A stretch of 64,000 bases of DNA from positions 558,001 through 622,000 of the forward strand of contig NZ_JAHFZZ010000005.1 in assembly GCF_018603905.1 (NCBI RefSeq), read 5' to 3'. Position 1 is the stretch's first letter. Each line of letters starts with the position of its first letter. Below are positions 50,443 to 60,005 of this stretch, in pieces. Made by a program: the position numbers and the translations under genes. The notes under the pieces were generated by a model. That model was given only the letters and a program-made list of their open reading frames with translations. It had not been told where the DNA came from and searched no databases. The stretch is from Nonomuraea sp. NEAU-A123. Lineage in GTDB: Bacteria; Actinomycetota; Actinomycetes; Streptosporangiales; Streptosporangiaceae.

Positions 50443-50469
50443 GCCTCTCGCAGAAAGGAACCGCTCAAC

Positions 50470-51981
50470 GTGCCGATGTACGACAATCCGGTGATCAGCG
50501 GATTCCACCCGGATCCGAGCGTGTGCCGGGTCGGCGAGGACTACTATCTCGTCTGCTCCAGCTTCGAGTACTTCCCCGGCGTCCCGATCTTCCACAGCCG
50601 GGACCTGGTGCACTGGCGGCAGGTGGGCAACGTCCTCGACCGGCCGTCGCAGCTGGAACTGCCCCCTGAGACGCCCGCCTCCGGTGGGATCTACGCGCCG
50701 ACGATCCGGCACCACGACGGCCGGTTCTACCTGATCACGACGAACGTGGGCGGCCGGGGCAACTTCATCGTCACCGCCGACCGTCCCGAAGGACCGTGGT
50801 CGGACCCCGTCTGGATCGACCTGCCGGGCATCGACCCCCATCTGTCCTGGGACGAGGACGGCTCCTGCTGGTGCGCTTTCTCCGGTACGCAGGTGGCGCG
50901 GATCGACCCCGTGGCCGGCCGGGTGCTGGAGGGGCCGTATCACGCCTGGTCCGGTGTGGGCATGAAATATCCGGAAGGGCCGCATCTCTTCCACGTGGGC
51001 GACTGGTGGTACCTGCTGATGTCCGAGGGCGGCACCGAGCGCGGCCACAGCGTCTCGATCGCCCGCGCCCGCTCGCCGCGCGGCCCGTACGAGGCGGGCC
51101 CGGCCAACCCGATCCTGTCGCACAGCGGCACCGACCGGCCGATCCAGAGCACCGGTCACGCCGACATGGTGGAGGCGGCCGACGGCACCTGGTGGATGAT
51201 CCTGCTCGGCACCCGCCCGCGCGGTTACACGCCGGAGTTCCAGGTCCTCGGGCGCGAGACGTTCCTCACCCCGGTGGAATGGGTGGACGGCTGGCCCGTC
51301 GTGGGCCCGGTCCTCGAACGCCATCCGGCACCCGCTGCCTGGCACCCCCTCCCCGAGCTCCCGACACGGGATGATTTCGACGCCGACACTCTGGCGCCGT
51401 ACTGGGTCTCGCCGCGCAGCCGCCCGGACGGCTCCTGGTCGCTGGCCGAGCGCCCCGGCCGGCTCACCCTGCACGCCACCGGCCCCACGCTGGACCGCCC
51501 GGGATGCACGTTCATCGGGCGCCGCCAGCAGCACCACGACTGCCGCGTCACCGCTCGCCTGGACCCGGGATCGGCCAGAGCCGGACTGTCCGTGCGCATG
51601 GACGAGGCGCACCACTATGACCTGGAGGTACACGAAGGGCGGGCCCGCCTGTTCGCGCGGATCGGCCCGCTGCGCCAGTGCGTGGCCGACCATCCGGTCC
51701 CCTCGGGCCCGCTCACCCTCGCCATCGACGTCCGTACGCGCGACCTCCTGCCGCCGTCGGTGACCGCGCCCATCGACGAGCCGGTCGGGGTCGGGGCCCG
51801 CGGCCCGGACGCCATCGCCTTCTTCGCCGACGGGGTTCTGCTGGCCGAGCTCGACGGCCGCTATCTGTCCACCGAGGTGGCGACCGGCTTCACGGGGCGG
51901 GTCATCGGCATGTACGTCACGGACGGCAGCGCGAGCTTCGACTGGTACGACTACCAGGGCGGCGAGCACGGCCTTTCGTGA
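50470..51981 (+). CDS. GH43 beta-xylosidase/alpha-L-arabinofuranosidase
   Basis: A 503-aa cytoplasmic enzyme. The five-bladed GH43 propeller begins NPVISGFHPDPSVCRVGEDY, giving the general-base Asp, and the catalytic acid Glu is in MSEGGTERGHSVS. A second Asp is in IDLPGIDPHLSWDEDG. The C-terminal ~190 residues form the concanavalin-like beta-sandwich typical of xylosidases (DFDADTLAPYWV, IGMYVTDGSASFDWYDY). It would cleave xylo-oligosaccharides brought in by the preceding importer. AAAGGA precedes the GTG at 50470. An ATG six bases on is less well placed. Confidence 0.9.
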   Translation: MPMYDNPVISGFHPDPSVCRVGEDYYLVCSSFEYFPGVPIFHSRDLVHWRQVGNVLDRPSQLELPPETPASGGIYAPTIRHHDGRFYLITTNVGGRGNFIVTADRPEGPWSDPVWIDLPGIDPHLSWDEDGSCWCAFSGTQVARIDPVAGRVLEGPYHAWSGVGMKYPEGPHLFHVGDWWYLLMSEGGTERGHSVSIARARSPRGPYEAGPANPILSHSGTDRPIQSTGHADMVEAADGTWWMILLGTRPRGYTPEFQVLGRETFLTPVEWVDGWPVVGPVLERHPAPAAWHPLPELPTRDDFDADTLAPYWVSPRSRPDGSWSLAERPGRLTLHATGPTLDRPGCTFIGRRQQHHDCRVTARLDPGSARAGLSVRMDEAHHYDLEVHEGRARLFARIGPLRQCVADHPVPSGPLTLAIDVRTRDLLPPSVTAPIDEPVGVGARGPDAIAFFADGVLLAELDGRYLSTEVATGFTGRVIGMYVTDGSASFDWYDYQGGEHGLS

Positions 51982-52067
51982 TCACCCGCACACGATCAGC
52001 AGGTCCCCGATGGCCCGCGGTGACCGCCACCGACCATTAGCAGCCCGCACCTGAACAGCAGCACCTG

Positions 52068-52181
52068 TCAGCTGCGCACGTTGCTCTCGGCGAAAGCGCC
52101 GATCACCGACGTGGGGATGAAGCCGACCGGCCCGCCTTCGGCGAGCTTGGCGGCGTCGAGAGAAGCGGGGGCGGTGTTCAT
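52068..52181 (-). CDS. Possible 37-aa peptide or gene remnant
   Basis: A short minus-strand frame (MNTAPASLDAAKLAEGG ... FAESNVRS) with GGGAGCGGGC before the ATG. I do not recognise it. It could be the end of a vanished gene, and there is no support beyond the ribosome site. The rest of the 479-base gap 51982-52460 shows no other gene. Confidence 0.25.
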   Translation of the reverse strand: MNTAPASLDAAKLAEGGPVGFIPTSVIGAFAESNVRS

Positions 52182-52369
52182 GCCCGCTCCCGCTGGAAGA
52201 TGGCGCTCCTTGTGCCGCACGCTGCGATCGGCCCGCATTTCTGGCGGGTAGCCGCGGTTGGACCGGCGGTCCATGCGCGCTCGCCGAAAGGCCGGCGGGT
52301 TCCGTCCGGGGCGACGAGATCGCAGGAGACCGGGGTCTTCGCGGCGCGGTACGAACTCCTTGCGGACTT

Positions 52370-52460
52370 ATCTGTTGTCCGAAAACTGTCCTTTGGGGTT
52401 AAGTTATGGCACGATTGTATCCAAAGTAGAGCCGATCGGATGCGCCTATGAGGAGATGCC
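52370..52460 (+). promoter_or_regulatory. AT-rich promoter region of the Rieske operon
   Basis: A markedly AT-rich stretch precedes the Rieske start, with GTTGTCC (52374-52380) and TTAAGTTATGG (52399-52409) as possible -35 and -10 elements. TTGTATCCAA (52415-52424) resembles the GGATCC-type operators upstream of the amine oxidase, but it has a mismatch and no partner at 21 bases. GAGGAGATGCC precedes the ATG at 52461. Confidence 0.35.
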
Positions 52461-53870
52461 ATGCTGAAGCGCGAGGACAACGAGCGCGTCACGCGGTCAG
52501 GCCCGGGCACGCCCCTCGGCGGGCTGCTGCGGTCCTACTGGCAGCCGGTCGCCCTGGTTTCGGAGATGCCCGCCGACCGCCCGGTCAAGCCGGTCCGGAT
52601 CATGGGCGAGGATCTCGTCCTGTTCAGGCGGGACGACCGCGGCTGGGGCCTGGTCGGCCGCTACTGCGCGCACCGCGGAGTGGACCTCGCCTTCGCCCGG
52701 CACGAAGACGGCGGCCTGCGCTGTCTCTACCACGGGTGGCTGTACGGGCCCGACGGCCGCTGCCTGGAGCAGCCCGCCGAGCCGCCGCACAGCAACTTCG
52801 CCGCGAAGGTGCGCATTCCGAGCTACCCGTGCCAGGAGCGCAACGGCATCGTCTTCGCCTATCTCGGCGCCGGTGACCCGCCGCCGTTTCCCGCCTACGA
52901 CTGCTTCAGCGCGCCGGAGGAGTACACGTTCGCCTTCAAGGGCTGGTGGGAGTGCAACTGGCTGCAGGGGGTGGAGGGCGGCATCGACCCGAGCCACGTG
53001 TCCTTCCTGCACCGGTTCGTCGGTGAGGATCCGCGCGAGGCGTACGGGCAGCAGTTCAGTGAGGAGGTCGAGGGCACCGGGCAGAAGCTGTCCAAGCTCG
53101 TCGGCGACAGCCACCGCCCCGACATCGAGGTCGAGGCCGACGCGCATGGACTGCGGGTGTTCGCGCTGCGCGGGCTGACCGAATCGATCAAGCACGTACG
53201 GATCACCAACCTGGTCTTTCCCAACGCGTTCGTCGTGCCGTTCGGCAACAGCAAGGCGTTCTGCCAATGGCACGTGCCGATCGATGACGAGAACCACTAC
53301 TGGTACATGATCCTTTACGACTTCGACGAGCCGGCCGACAAGGAGACGCTGCTCCGGCAGCGCCTGGGTGAGGTGTCGCTGCCCGATTACCGGCCCCTGC
53401 GCAACAGGTCGAACAACTGGGGGTTCGACCCCCGCGAGCAGCGCGACCTGACCTATACCGGCATGGGCCTGGACATCAACGTCCACGACCAGTGGGCGGT
53501 GGAGAGCATGGGCCCGATCCAGGACAGGACCGTGGAACGGCTGGGCGTCTCCGACCGCGCCGTCACCGCGAACCGGCGGCTGCTGCTCAGGGCCATCGAC
53601 GACGCCATGACCGGGAAACCCCTGCCGGGACTGCCGCTGGATGAGACCGCGGCGCGCCGGCTCACCGGTCCTCTGGCCATCGACACCATCGCCCCCGCCG
53701 AGGGCTGGGAACCCGCCTGGCGAGCACGCGAGGCCGAGCGCCGCTCCCGCTCTCCATGGGCAACCGATGCGACCCTGACGGACGCGATCCTGACGGACGC
53801 GGCCCCGAGGGACGCGGGCCCGGCGGACGCGGACGCGGCAGCGGAGGCGCAGGGGGCGGCGCGTGCGTAG
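52461..53870 (+). CDS. Rieske 2Fe-2S ring-hydroxylating oxygenase alpha subunit
   Basis: A 469-aa oxygenase of the phthalate dioxygenase/VanA type. The Rieske cluster ligands are C69 and H71 (CAHRG) and C88 and H91 (CLYHGW). The mononuclear iron ligands are D176, H179 and H184 in GIDPSHVSFLHR. It inserts oxygen into, or demethylates, an aromatic substrate, using electrons from a separate reductase. No reductase or ferredoxin gene is in the window. The C-terminal ~40 residues (ATDATLTDAILTDAA...) are low-complexity and encoded by GACGGACGCG-like tandem repeats. The stop overlaps the start of the ligase gene. Confidence 0.85.
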   Translation: MLKREDNERVTRSGPGTPLGGLLRSYWQPVALVSEMPADRPVKPVRIMGEDLVLFRRDDRGWGLVGRYCAHRGVDLAFARHEDGGLRCLYHGWLYGPDGRCLEQPAEPPHSNFAAKVRIPSYPCQERNGIVFAYLGAGDPPPFPAYDCFSAPEEYTFAFKGWWECNWLQGVEGGIDPSHVSFLHRFVGEDPREAYGQQFSEEVEGTGQKLSKLVGDSHRPDIEVEADAHGLRVFALRGLTESIKHVRITNLVFPNAFVVPFGNSKAFCQWHVPIDDENHYWYMILYDFDEPADKETLLRQRLGEVSLPDYRPLRNRSNNWGFDPREQRDLTYTGMGLDINVHDQWAVESMGPIQDRTVERLGVSDRAVTANRRLLLRAIDDAMTGKPLPGLPLDETAARRLTGPLAIDTIAPAEGWEPAWRAREAERRSRSPWATDATLTDAILTDAAPRDAGPADADAAAEAQGAARA

Positions 53871-55386
53871 CGCCGACGCGCGACCGGTCGCCGAAGGAGG
53901 CGACGGGCCGAGCGCCCGCCCGATGCTCGCCGCCGACCGCGACGGCTACATCGCCAGACACGAGCTGTGGAGCGAACGCCAGTACGCCGCCGCCGGCCAG
54001 ATGCGCAGGGTCATCGACGAGCTGGGCCTTGAGCTGATCCGCTTCTCCTTCGCCGACCAGCACGGGGTACTCCGCGGCAAGACCCTCACCAGGGACGCCG
54101 TGCCCGCCGCGCTCCGCTCAGGCGTGACCGCGCCCTCATCGCTGCTGCTCAAGGACACCTCGGGCAAGACGGTCTTCCCCGTCTTCGCCGCCGACACCGG
54201 CGTGGGGGTGAGGGGCTTCGCGGGCGCTGGGGACGTGGTGCTCGTGCCCGACCCGACCACGTTCCGGGTGCTGCCGTGGGCGGAGCGGACCGGCTGGATC
54301 CTGTGCGACGTGCGCTTCCCCAGCGGGGCGGCGGTGCCGTTCTGCACCCGCGGTGTGCTCCGTACCCAGCTGGACGCGCTGGCGGCGGCCGGATACGACC
54401 TCACGGTCGGCGTCGAGCTGGAGTTCCACGTGTACCGCGCGGCGGAGGGGATGAGCGCGCGGCACGTGGGCCGGCCGGGCGCGCCGGGCCTGCCGCGCGA
54501 GGTGTCGCCGGTGAGCAGCGGTTCGCAGCTCCTGCACGAGGAGGGCCTGGACCGGCTCGACGACCTGGTACAGCTCCTGCACCGCGGACTCACCGGGCTC
54601 GACCTGCCGCTGCGCTCGCTGGAGCTGGAGTTCGGCCCCAACCAGCTCGAGCTGACCCTGCACGCCCGCGACGCCGCGCGGTCCGCCGACGACGTGATGC
54701 TGGCCCGCGCGGCGGTACGGCAGATCTCCCGGCGGCACGGATACCACGCGACGTTCATGTCCCGGCCCGCGGGCGCGGAGACGGCGTCGACCGGCTGGCA
54801 CCTGCACCAGTCCCTGCGCGACCGCGCGACCGGGACCCCGGCGTTCGATCCCGAGCTCGCCCAGAACGGCGCGGGTCCGCTGTCTCCGCTCGGGCGGCAT
54901 TATCTCGGCGGCCTGCTGGAGCACGCCCGCGCGGCCACCGTCTTCACCACTCCCACGGTGAACGGCTACAAGCGCTACCTCCCGTTCTCGCTGGCCCCCG
55001 ACCGGGTCGTGTGGGGCGCCGACAACAAGGGGGCGATGGTACGCGCGGTGGGCGGCCCCACCGGCACCCGGCTGGAGAACAGATCCGGCGAGCCCGCCGC
55101 CAACCCCTACCTCTACATCGCCTCCCAGATCGTCAGCGGTATGGACGGCCTGGCCCGGGGCCTGGACCCGGGGCCGCCCGTGGAGGACCCGTACGACGTG
55201 CGGGCGAGCGGCCTGCCGCGGTCGCTGGCCGAGGCGCTCGACGCCCTCGACGCCGACCCCGTCTTCGCCCGATCGCTGGGGGAGGAGGTCGTGTCCTGGT
55301 ACGCGGCGCTGAAACGCGCCGAGTTCGCCCGCTATCTCGCGCACGTCTCCGACTGGGAGCAGCGCGAATACTTCGACCTGATCTAG
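53863..55386 (+). CDS. Glutamine synthetase-like gamma-glutamyl ligase
   Basis: A 507-aa protein of the GS superfamily. It has the metal-site ELEFHVYR, the ATP/metal region STGWHLHQSL, NGYKRYLPFSLAP, GADNKGAMVRA and the ENRSGEPAANPYLY signature. The family includes GS-like enzymes that attach glutamate to amines, such as aniline or isopropylamine glutamylation proteins and PuuA. Next to a Rieske oxygenase this suggests activation of an amine by gamma-glutamylation before oxidation, by analogy with the aniline pathway. The GTG at 53863 overlaps the Rieske stop by eight bases. An internal ATG is possible. The first ~30 residues have no similarity. Confidence 0.8.
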   Translation: MRSADARPVAEGGDGPSARPMLAADRDGYIARHELWSERQYAAAGQMRRVIDELGLELIRFSFADQHGVLRGKTLTRDAVPAALRSGVTAPSSLLLKDTSGKTVFPVFAADTGVGVRGFAGAGDVVLVPDPTTFRVLPWAERTGWILCDVRFPSGAAVPFCTRGVLRTQLDALAAAGYDLTVGVELEFHVYRAAEGMSARHVGRPGAPGLPREVSPVSSGSQLLHEEGLDRLDDLVQLLHRGLTGLDLPLRSLELEFGPNQLELTLHARDAARSADDVMLARAAVRQISRRHGYHATFMSRPAGAETASTGWHLHQSLRDRATGTPAFDPELAQNGAGPLSPLGRHYLGGLLEHARAATVFTTPTVNGYKRYLPFSLAPDRVVWGADNKGAMVRAVGGPTGTRLENRSGEPAANPYLYIASQIVSGMDGLARGLDPGPPVEDPYDVRASGLPRSLAEALDALDADPVFARSLGEEVVSWYAALKRAEFARYLAHVSDWEQREYFDLI

Positions 55387-55396
55387 AAGGGGCCCG

Positions 55397-56830
55397 ATGA
55401 ACACCGAGGAACCGTTCCTCATCGACGGTGAGTGGATCGCCCCCGGGCGGCGCGGCACGTTCCCCGTGCTCGACCCGGCGTCCGGCGAGGTGCTCACCCA
55501 CGTCGCGCAGGCCACGCAGGAGGACGTGGACGCCGCGGTGGCGGCGGCGGCGCGGGCGCACGCCGAGCGCCGGTGGAGCGGCCTGCCGCCGCTCGACCGC
55601 ACCCGCGTCCTGCAGCGGATCGCCGACCTGATCGAGGAGCACGCCGAGGAACTGGCGGTGCTGGAGACCCGCGACAACGGCAAGCCGATCGAGCGCTCCC
55701 GCGCGGACACGGCGCTGGGAGCCAGGACGTTCCGCCACTTCGCGGGTGCCGCGACCAGGCTGACCGGCACCACGGTGCCGATCGACGGCGGCGGGCACCA
55801 CGTCTACACGGTGCTGGAGCCCGTGGGGGTGGCCGCGCTCATCCTGCCGTGGAATTTCCCGATCATGACGGCCTGCTTCAAGCTGGCGCCCGCGCTGGCG
55901 GCCGGCTGCGCCGTGGTCGTCAAGCCGGCCGAGCAGACGCCGCTGACCCTGCTGCGCCTGGCCGCGCTCTGCGCCGAGGCGGGCCTGCCGCCGGGCGTGC
56001 TGAACGTGCTGACCGGCGACGGCGAGGTGGGCGCTGCGCTGTCGCGGCACCCTGGCGTGGCGAAGGTGTCCTTCACCGGCTCGACGGCGGTGGGCCGCCT
56101 GGTGATGGCCGCCGCCGCGCCCACGACCAAGCGCCTCACGCTGGAGCTGGGCGGCAAGAGCCCCAACATCGTGTTCGCGGACGCCGATCTGGAGGCGGCG
56201 GTGCTCACCGCGATGCGCGCCTGCTTCGGCCACTCCGGCCAGATGTGCACGGCGGGCAGCCGCCTGCTCGTGCAGCGGTCGATCCTGCCGGAGATGCGCG
56301 AGCGGCTGGTCGAGGCGACGCGGAAGGTCCCGCTCGGCAACGGGCTCGACGGCGGTGTCAGCGTCGGCCCGCTGGTGTCGGAGGAGCAGCGGGCCCAGGT
56401 GCTGTCCTACATCGAGAGCGGGATCGCCGAGGGCGCCACGCTCGCGGCCGGTGGCGGCGTGCCGGACCGGCCCGGATACTTCGTCGAGCCGACGCTGTTC
56501 ACGGACGTCACCAACGACATGCGCATCGCCCGCGAGGAGATCTTCGGGCCCGTGGCGGGCGTGATCGCGTTCGAGGACGAGGACGAGGCGGTGTCGATCG
56601 CCAACGACACCTCCTACGGCCTGGCGGCGGGGGTCTGGACGCGTGACCTGTCACGCGCGCACCGGATGGCCGCCCGGCTGCGGGCCGGGACGGTCTGGGT
56701 CAACACCTACAACGTCTTCGACCCGGCGCTGTCCTTCGGCGGCGTCGGTGACTCGGGGCTGGGCCGGGATCTGGGCGATGACGCCTTGTACTCCTACTGC
56801 GAGCGCAAGGCGGTCGTCGTCGCCCTATGA
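55397..56830 (+). CDS. NAD(P)-dependent aldehyde dehydrogenase
   Basis: A 477-aa dehydrogenase. The Rossmann and NAD-binding segment PWNFPIMTACFKLAPAL, the catalytic Glu in LELGGKSPN, and the catalytic Cys in GQMCTAGSRL are all present, together with the conserved EEIFGPVAGV. It would oxidise the aldehyde produced by an amine oxidase or the FAD oxidase encoded downstream. It starts 10 bases after the ligase stop, and its own stop overlaps the fusion gene (ATGA). Confidence 0.9.
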   Translation: MNTEEPFLIDGEWIAPGRRGTFPVLDPASGEVLTHVAQATQEDVDAAVAAAARAHAERRWSGLPPLDRTRVLQRIADLIEEHAEELAVLETRDNGKPIERSRADTALGARTFRHFAGAATRLTGTTVPIDGGGHHVYTVLEPVGVAALILPWNFPIMTACFKLAPALAAGCAVVVKPAEQTPLTLLRLAALCAEAGLPPGVLNVLTGDGEVGAALSRHPGVAKVSFTGSTAVGRLVMAAAAPTTKRLTLELGGKSPNIVFADADLEAAVLTAMRACFGHSGQMCTAGSRLLVQRSILPEMRERLVEATRKVPLGNGLDGGVSVGPLVSEEQRAQVLSYIESGIAEGATLAAGGGVPDRPGYFVEPTLFTDVTNDMRIAREEIFGPVAGVIAFEDEDEAVSIANDTSYGLAAGVWTRDLSRAHRMAARLRAGTVWVNTYNVFDPALSFGGVGDSGLGRDLGDDALYSYCERKAVVVAL

Positions 56831-59148
56831 GCTCAATCGACCTCGCGGCGCTGCGGGCCAACACGCCCGGCACGCTCCACGCCCATCATTTCAACGCCGC
56901 CGGCGCCGCGCTGCCCAGCGCCGCCACGCTGGCCGCGGTGATCGACCACCTGAACCTGGAGGCCCGCGTCGGCGGGTACGAGGCCGCCGAGGCCGCCCGG
57001 GAACGCACCGAGCGCGTGTACGACCTGGCCGCCGCCCTGCTCGGCGCGGAACCCGGCGACATCGCCCTGGTCGAGAGCGCCACCGTCGCCTGGCAGCGGG
57101 CGGTCTCCGCGCTGCGGCTCGGCCCCGGCGACCGGATACTCGCCTCGGCCTCCAGCTACGTCAGCTCGGCCCTCCACCTGCTCGAACTACGCGGCTCGCG
57201 CGGCGTGCGCGTCGAGGTGCTGCCCGCGGACGGTTCGGGCCGGGTGGACCTCGACGCGCTCGAACGGGCCCTGCGCACGCCCGCGGCGCTGGTCACGGTG
57301 GCGCATGTCCCCACCTCGTCGGGGCTGGTCGAGCCGGTGGCGGAGGTCGGCGCGCTGGCGGCGGCGGCCGGTGTGCCCGTCCTGCTCGACGCCACCCAAT
57401 CGGCCGGTCAGCTCCCCGTCGCCGTCGGGCCGCCGGGTTGCGACATCGTGGTGGCGACCGGACGCAAGTTCCTGCGCGGGCCGCGCGGCACGGGGCTCCT
57501 GTACGTCAGCCCGCGCATGCGTGAGGTCATGCGGCCGTCCGCTCCCGACGTACGGGGGGCGCGCTGGGTGGCCGACCAGAGCTTCGACCTCGCCCACGAT
57601 GCCCGGCGCTACGAGACCTGGGAGGCCGCGCACGCGCTCCGCCTGGGGCTGGGGGTGGCGCTGGCGGAGGCCCTGGAGCTGGGCGTCGACCGGATCCAGG
57701 AGCGCATCGGGCGGCTGGCCGACCGGCTGCGCCGCGGGCTTGAGAGCCTGCCCGGTGTCCGGCTCGCCGACCCGCCGGGAGCGGGCTGCGGCATCGTCAC
57801 CTTCGTCCGTGAGGGGCAGGAGCCCGCGCAGACCGCGCGGGAGCTGCGGGCCGCTCGGTTTCACCTGGTGAGCGTGCCCGCCGCGCACGGGCAGTGGGAC
57901 CTGGGGCGGCGCGGGCTGCCCGCCGTGGTGCGCGCCTCGGCACACGTGTACAACAACGAGGACGACGTGGACGCCCTGCTCACGCACCTCGCCCCCGCGC
58001 ACCCGAGGCGGCGGACGGCGCGGGCGGGCGGTTTCGCCGGGACGGGTGGTGCGCGGGCCGACGTGATCGTGGTGGGGGCCGGCGTGCACGGCAGCTCGGC
58101 GGCCTGGCAGCTCGCCCGCCGCGGCGCCCACGTCATCCATCTGGACCGTTTCCCGGCCGGGCACGTGGAGGGGTCCTCGCACGGCCGTACCCGCATGATC
58201 CGGCGCGCCTATCCCTCCCCGGTCTGGGACGAGTTCGTGGACCGCGCGTACGACGCGTGGGCGGACCTGGAACGGGACGCCGGCCGGACCCTCGTCACCA
58301 CAGTGGGCGGCCTGTTCGCCCGCCCGGCGACGGCTCCGGGCGGGTTGCGCGGGCCAGGCTGCCAGGCGGTGGACCCCGACCGGGCGGCCGGGCTGTTCCC
58401 CGGCCTCGCGCTCGGCCCCGAGTTCACCGCGGTCCACGACCCCGCCGCCGGAGTCATCGATGCGGCCGGCGCGCTGCGCTGCCTGGCCGAGCTGGGCCGG
58501 GCGTATGGCGTGGACCAGCGGTTCGGCTGCTCCGCCCAGGGCTGGCAGGCGGACGGAGACGGCGTCACGGTCGAGACGGACGGCGGCACGGTACGCGCGG
58601 ACCGGCTGGTGGTGTGCGCCGGGCCGTGGACCGCCGAGCTCCTGCCCGAGTTCGCCGGACTTCTACGGGTGGTCAGGATCGTCAACGTGCACATCGGCGC
58701 GTCCCGGCCGGAGCTGCTGTCCCCGCCGCGGCTCGGCCCGTTCGCGGTGGACGTGCCGGACGTGGGCCTGATGTACGGCATCCCCGCGTTCGGCGGCAGC
58801 GGCGTCAAGATCGGCCTCGATCACGGCCCCGCCGACGACCTCGGCGCCCCTCGGCGCGCGGTCACCAGCGACGAGCGGGAGACCCTGCTCGCGCTCGCCC
58901 GCCGGTTCCTGCCCGCCGCGGACGGGCAGGTCGAGGAGGAGATCTCATGCCGCTACACGATGGCGCCGGGCAACAGGTTCGCGGTCGGGGCCCTGCCGGG
59001 GCGGCCCCAGGTGCTGGTGGCGGCCGCCTGCTCCGGGCACGGCTTCAAGTTCGGGCCGGCGATCGGCGCGGCCCTGGCGGACCTGGCCATGGGCACCGAA
59101 CGTCCGGACCTCGCGTTCCTCGCTCCCGCGGCCATGGGGGTGGGCTAG
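56827..59148 (+). CDS. Fusion of class V PLP aminotransferase and FAD-dependent amine oxidase (MSOX/SolA family)
   Basis: A 773-aa two-domain protein. Residues 1-~395 are a class V PLP enzyme (cysteine desulfurase/epimerase-like): LLDATQSAGQLPV gives the cofactor Asp, and VATGRKFLRG gives the PLP lysine. A ~30-residue linker (AHPRRRTARAGGFAG) follows. Residues ~410-773 are a glycine-oxidase/sarcosine-oxidase-type FAD enzyme: VIVVGAGVHGSSAAWQLA binds FAD, and SCRYTMAPGNRFAVG contains the Cys that carries covalent FAD in monomeric sarcosine oxidase. I have not seen this pairing described. It suggests channelling between amine oxidation and transamination or elimination. Its stop shares CTAG with the GntR gene. 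Confidence 0.85.
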   Translation: MSSIDLAALRANTPGTLHAHHFNAAGAALPSAATLAAVIDHLNLEARVGGYEAAEAARERTERVYDLAAALLGAEPGDIALVESATVAWQRAVSALRLGPGDRILASASSYVSSALHLLELRGSRGVRVEVLPADGSGRVDLDALERALRTPAALVTVAHVPTSSGLVEPVAEVGALAAAAGVPVLLDATQSAGQLPVAVGPPGCDIVVATGRKFLRGPRGTGLLYVSPRMREVMRPSAPDVRGARWVADQSFDLAHDARRYETWEAAHALRLGLGVALAEALELGVDRIQERIGRLADRLRRGLESLPGVRLADPPGAGCGIVTFVREGQEPAQTARELRAARFHLVSVPAAHGQWDLGRRGLPAVVRASAHVYNNEDDVDALLTHLAPAHPRRRTARAGGFAGTGGARADVIVVGAGVHGSSAAWQLARRGAHVIHLDRFPAGHVEGSSHGRTRMIRRAYPSPVWDEFVDRAYDAWADLERDAGRTLVTTVGGLFARPATAPGGLRGPGCQAVDPDRAAGLFPGLALGPEFTAVHDPAAGVIDAAGALRCLAELGRAYGVDQRFGCSAQGWQADGDGVTVETDGGTVRADRLVVCAGPWTAELLPEFAGLLRVVRIVNVHIGASRPELLSPPRLGPFAVDVPDVGLMYGIPAFGGSGVKIGLDHGPADDLGAPRRAVTSDERETLLALARRFLPAADGQVEEEISCRYTMAPGNRFAVGALPGRPQVLVAAACSGHGFKFGPAIGAALADLAMGTERPDLAFLAPAAMGVG

Positions 59149-59837
59149 CCGCGGAAGACGGTGGCCGAGCGGCGCTCGTACCAGCGGGCGAGCTGCTCGC
59201 CCGCGCTGATCACGTGCGCCTGCATCTCGCGCCTGGCCAGCTCGGCGTCCTCCGCGGCGATGGCGTTGACGATGCGCTCATGCTCTCGCAGGTTGTCCTC
59301 GCGGTGGCGCGGGTCGTCACGCAGCACCAGGGCCGAGACGTTGCGCGGGAACGCCTCGTTGATCTCCTTGATCACCTTGGCCAGGCGGTCGTTCTCGGCG
59401 ACCTCGTGGATCAGGGTGTGGAAACGGTCGTTCGAGACGGTGGTCGGCGACGGACCGGGGCCGGTGTGCGGGGCGGCGCCCAGCCGGCGAATGGTCTCGT
59501 TGGTCTCGCGCAGCTCGGCCAGCACCTCGGCGCTGATCCTGCGTACCGCCCGCGCGCAGGCCAGCCCCTCCAGCTCGGCGCGCACCTCGTACGCCTCGCG
59601 CACCTCCCACGGCGAGGGCACCCGGACGACGGCACCGCGGTTGGGCACCACCTCGATCAGCCCGCCCGTCTGCAACTGGCGCAGCGCCTCCCTGACGGGG
59701 GTGCGGCTGACGCCGAGCAGCTTGGCCAGATCGGCCTGGCGGAGCTGGGCGCCGATCGGAATGTCACCGGACATGATCCGGGCTCTGATGGCCGCTGCCG
59801 TCTCGTCGACGAGGGCGCTGCCCGAAGAGGTGTCCAT
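59145..59837 (-). CDS. GntR family regulator, FCD subfamily
   Basis: A 230-aa repressor-type protein. HTH: RQADLAKLLGVSRTPVREAL, followed by GLIEVVPNRGAVV. The FCD domain has the metal residues of NDRFHTLIHEVAEND and LREHERIVNAI. It is divergent from the amine oxidase and convergent with the fusion gene. The GGATCC-type sites at 59948-59976 and 62011-62040 are its likely targets. This is inferred from position and spacing. Confidence 0.9.
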   Translation of the reverse strand: MDTSSGSALVDETAAAIRARIMSGDIPIGAQLRQADLAKLLGVSRTPVREALRQLQTGGLIEVVPNRGAVVRVPSPWEVREAYEVRAELEGLACARAVRRISAEVLAELRETNETIRRLGAAPHTGPGPSPTTVSNDRFHTLIHEVAENDRLAKVIKEINEAFPRNVSALVLRDDPRHREDNLREHERIVNAIAAEDAELARREMQAHVISAGEQLARWYERRSATVFRG

Positions 59838-59947
59838 GCTGCCTCCGTCTGGTGGAGAAGGTGGCGGAAGCGTGCGTGCCCCGGCCTGGAAGGCGATCCC
59901 ACGATAGCAAGATCGACGGCCGGGTTCGGACGCTAACCGGCATAATG

Positions 59948-59976
59948 TGGATCCATTCTACCTGATATAGGATCCT
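59948..59976. promoter_or_regulatory. Paired GGATCC operator upstream of the amine oxidase
   Basis: TGGATCCA (59948-59955) and AGGATCCT (59969-59976) are palindromes whose centres are 21 bases apart, two helical turns. They lie 30-58 bases before the amine oxidase ATG, overlapping the likely promoter or start site, and ~110 bases from the GntR start. The same arrangement recurs at 62011-62040. Confidence 0.7.
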
Positions 59977-60005
59977 TTGCATCGATGATGAGGAGTGACG
60001 GATAG

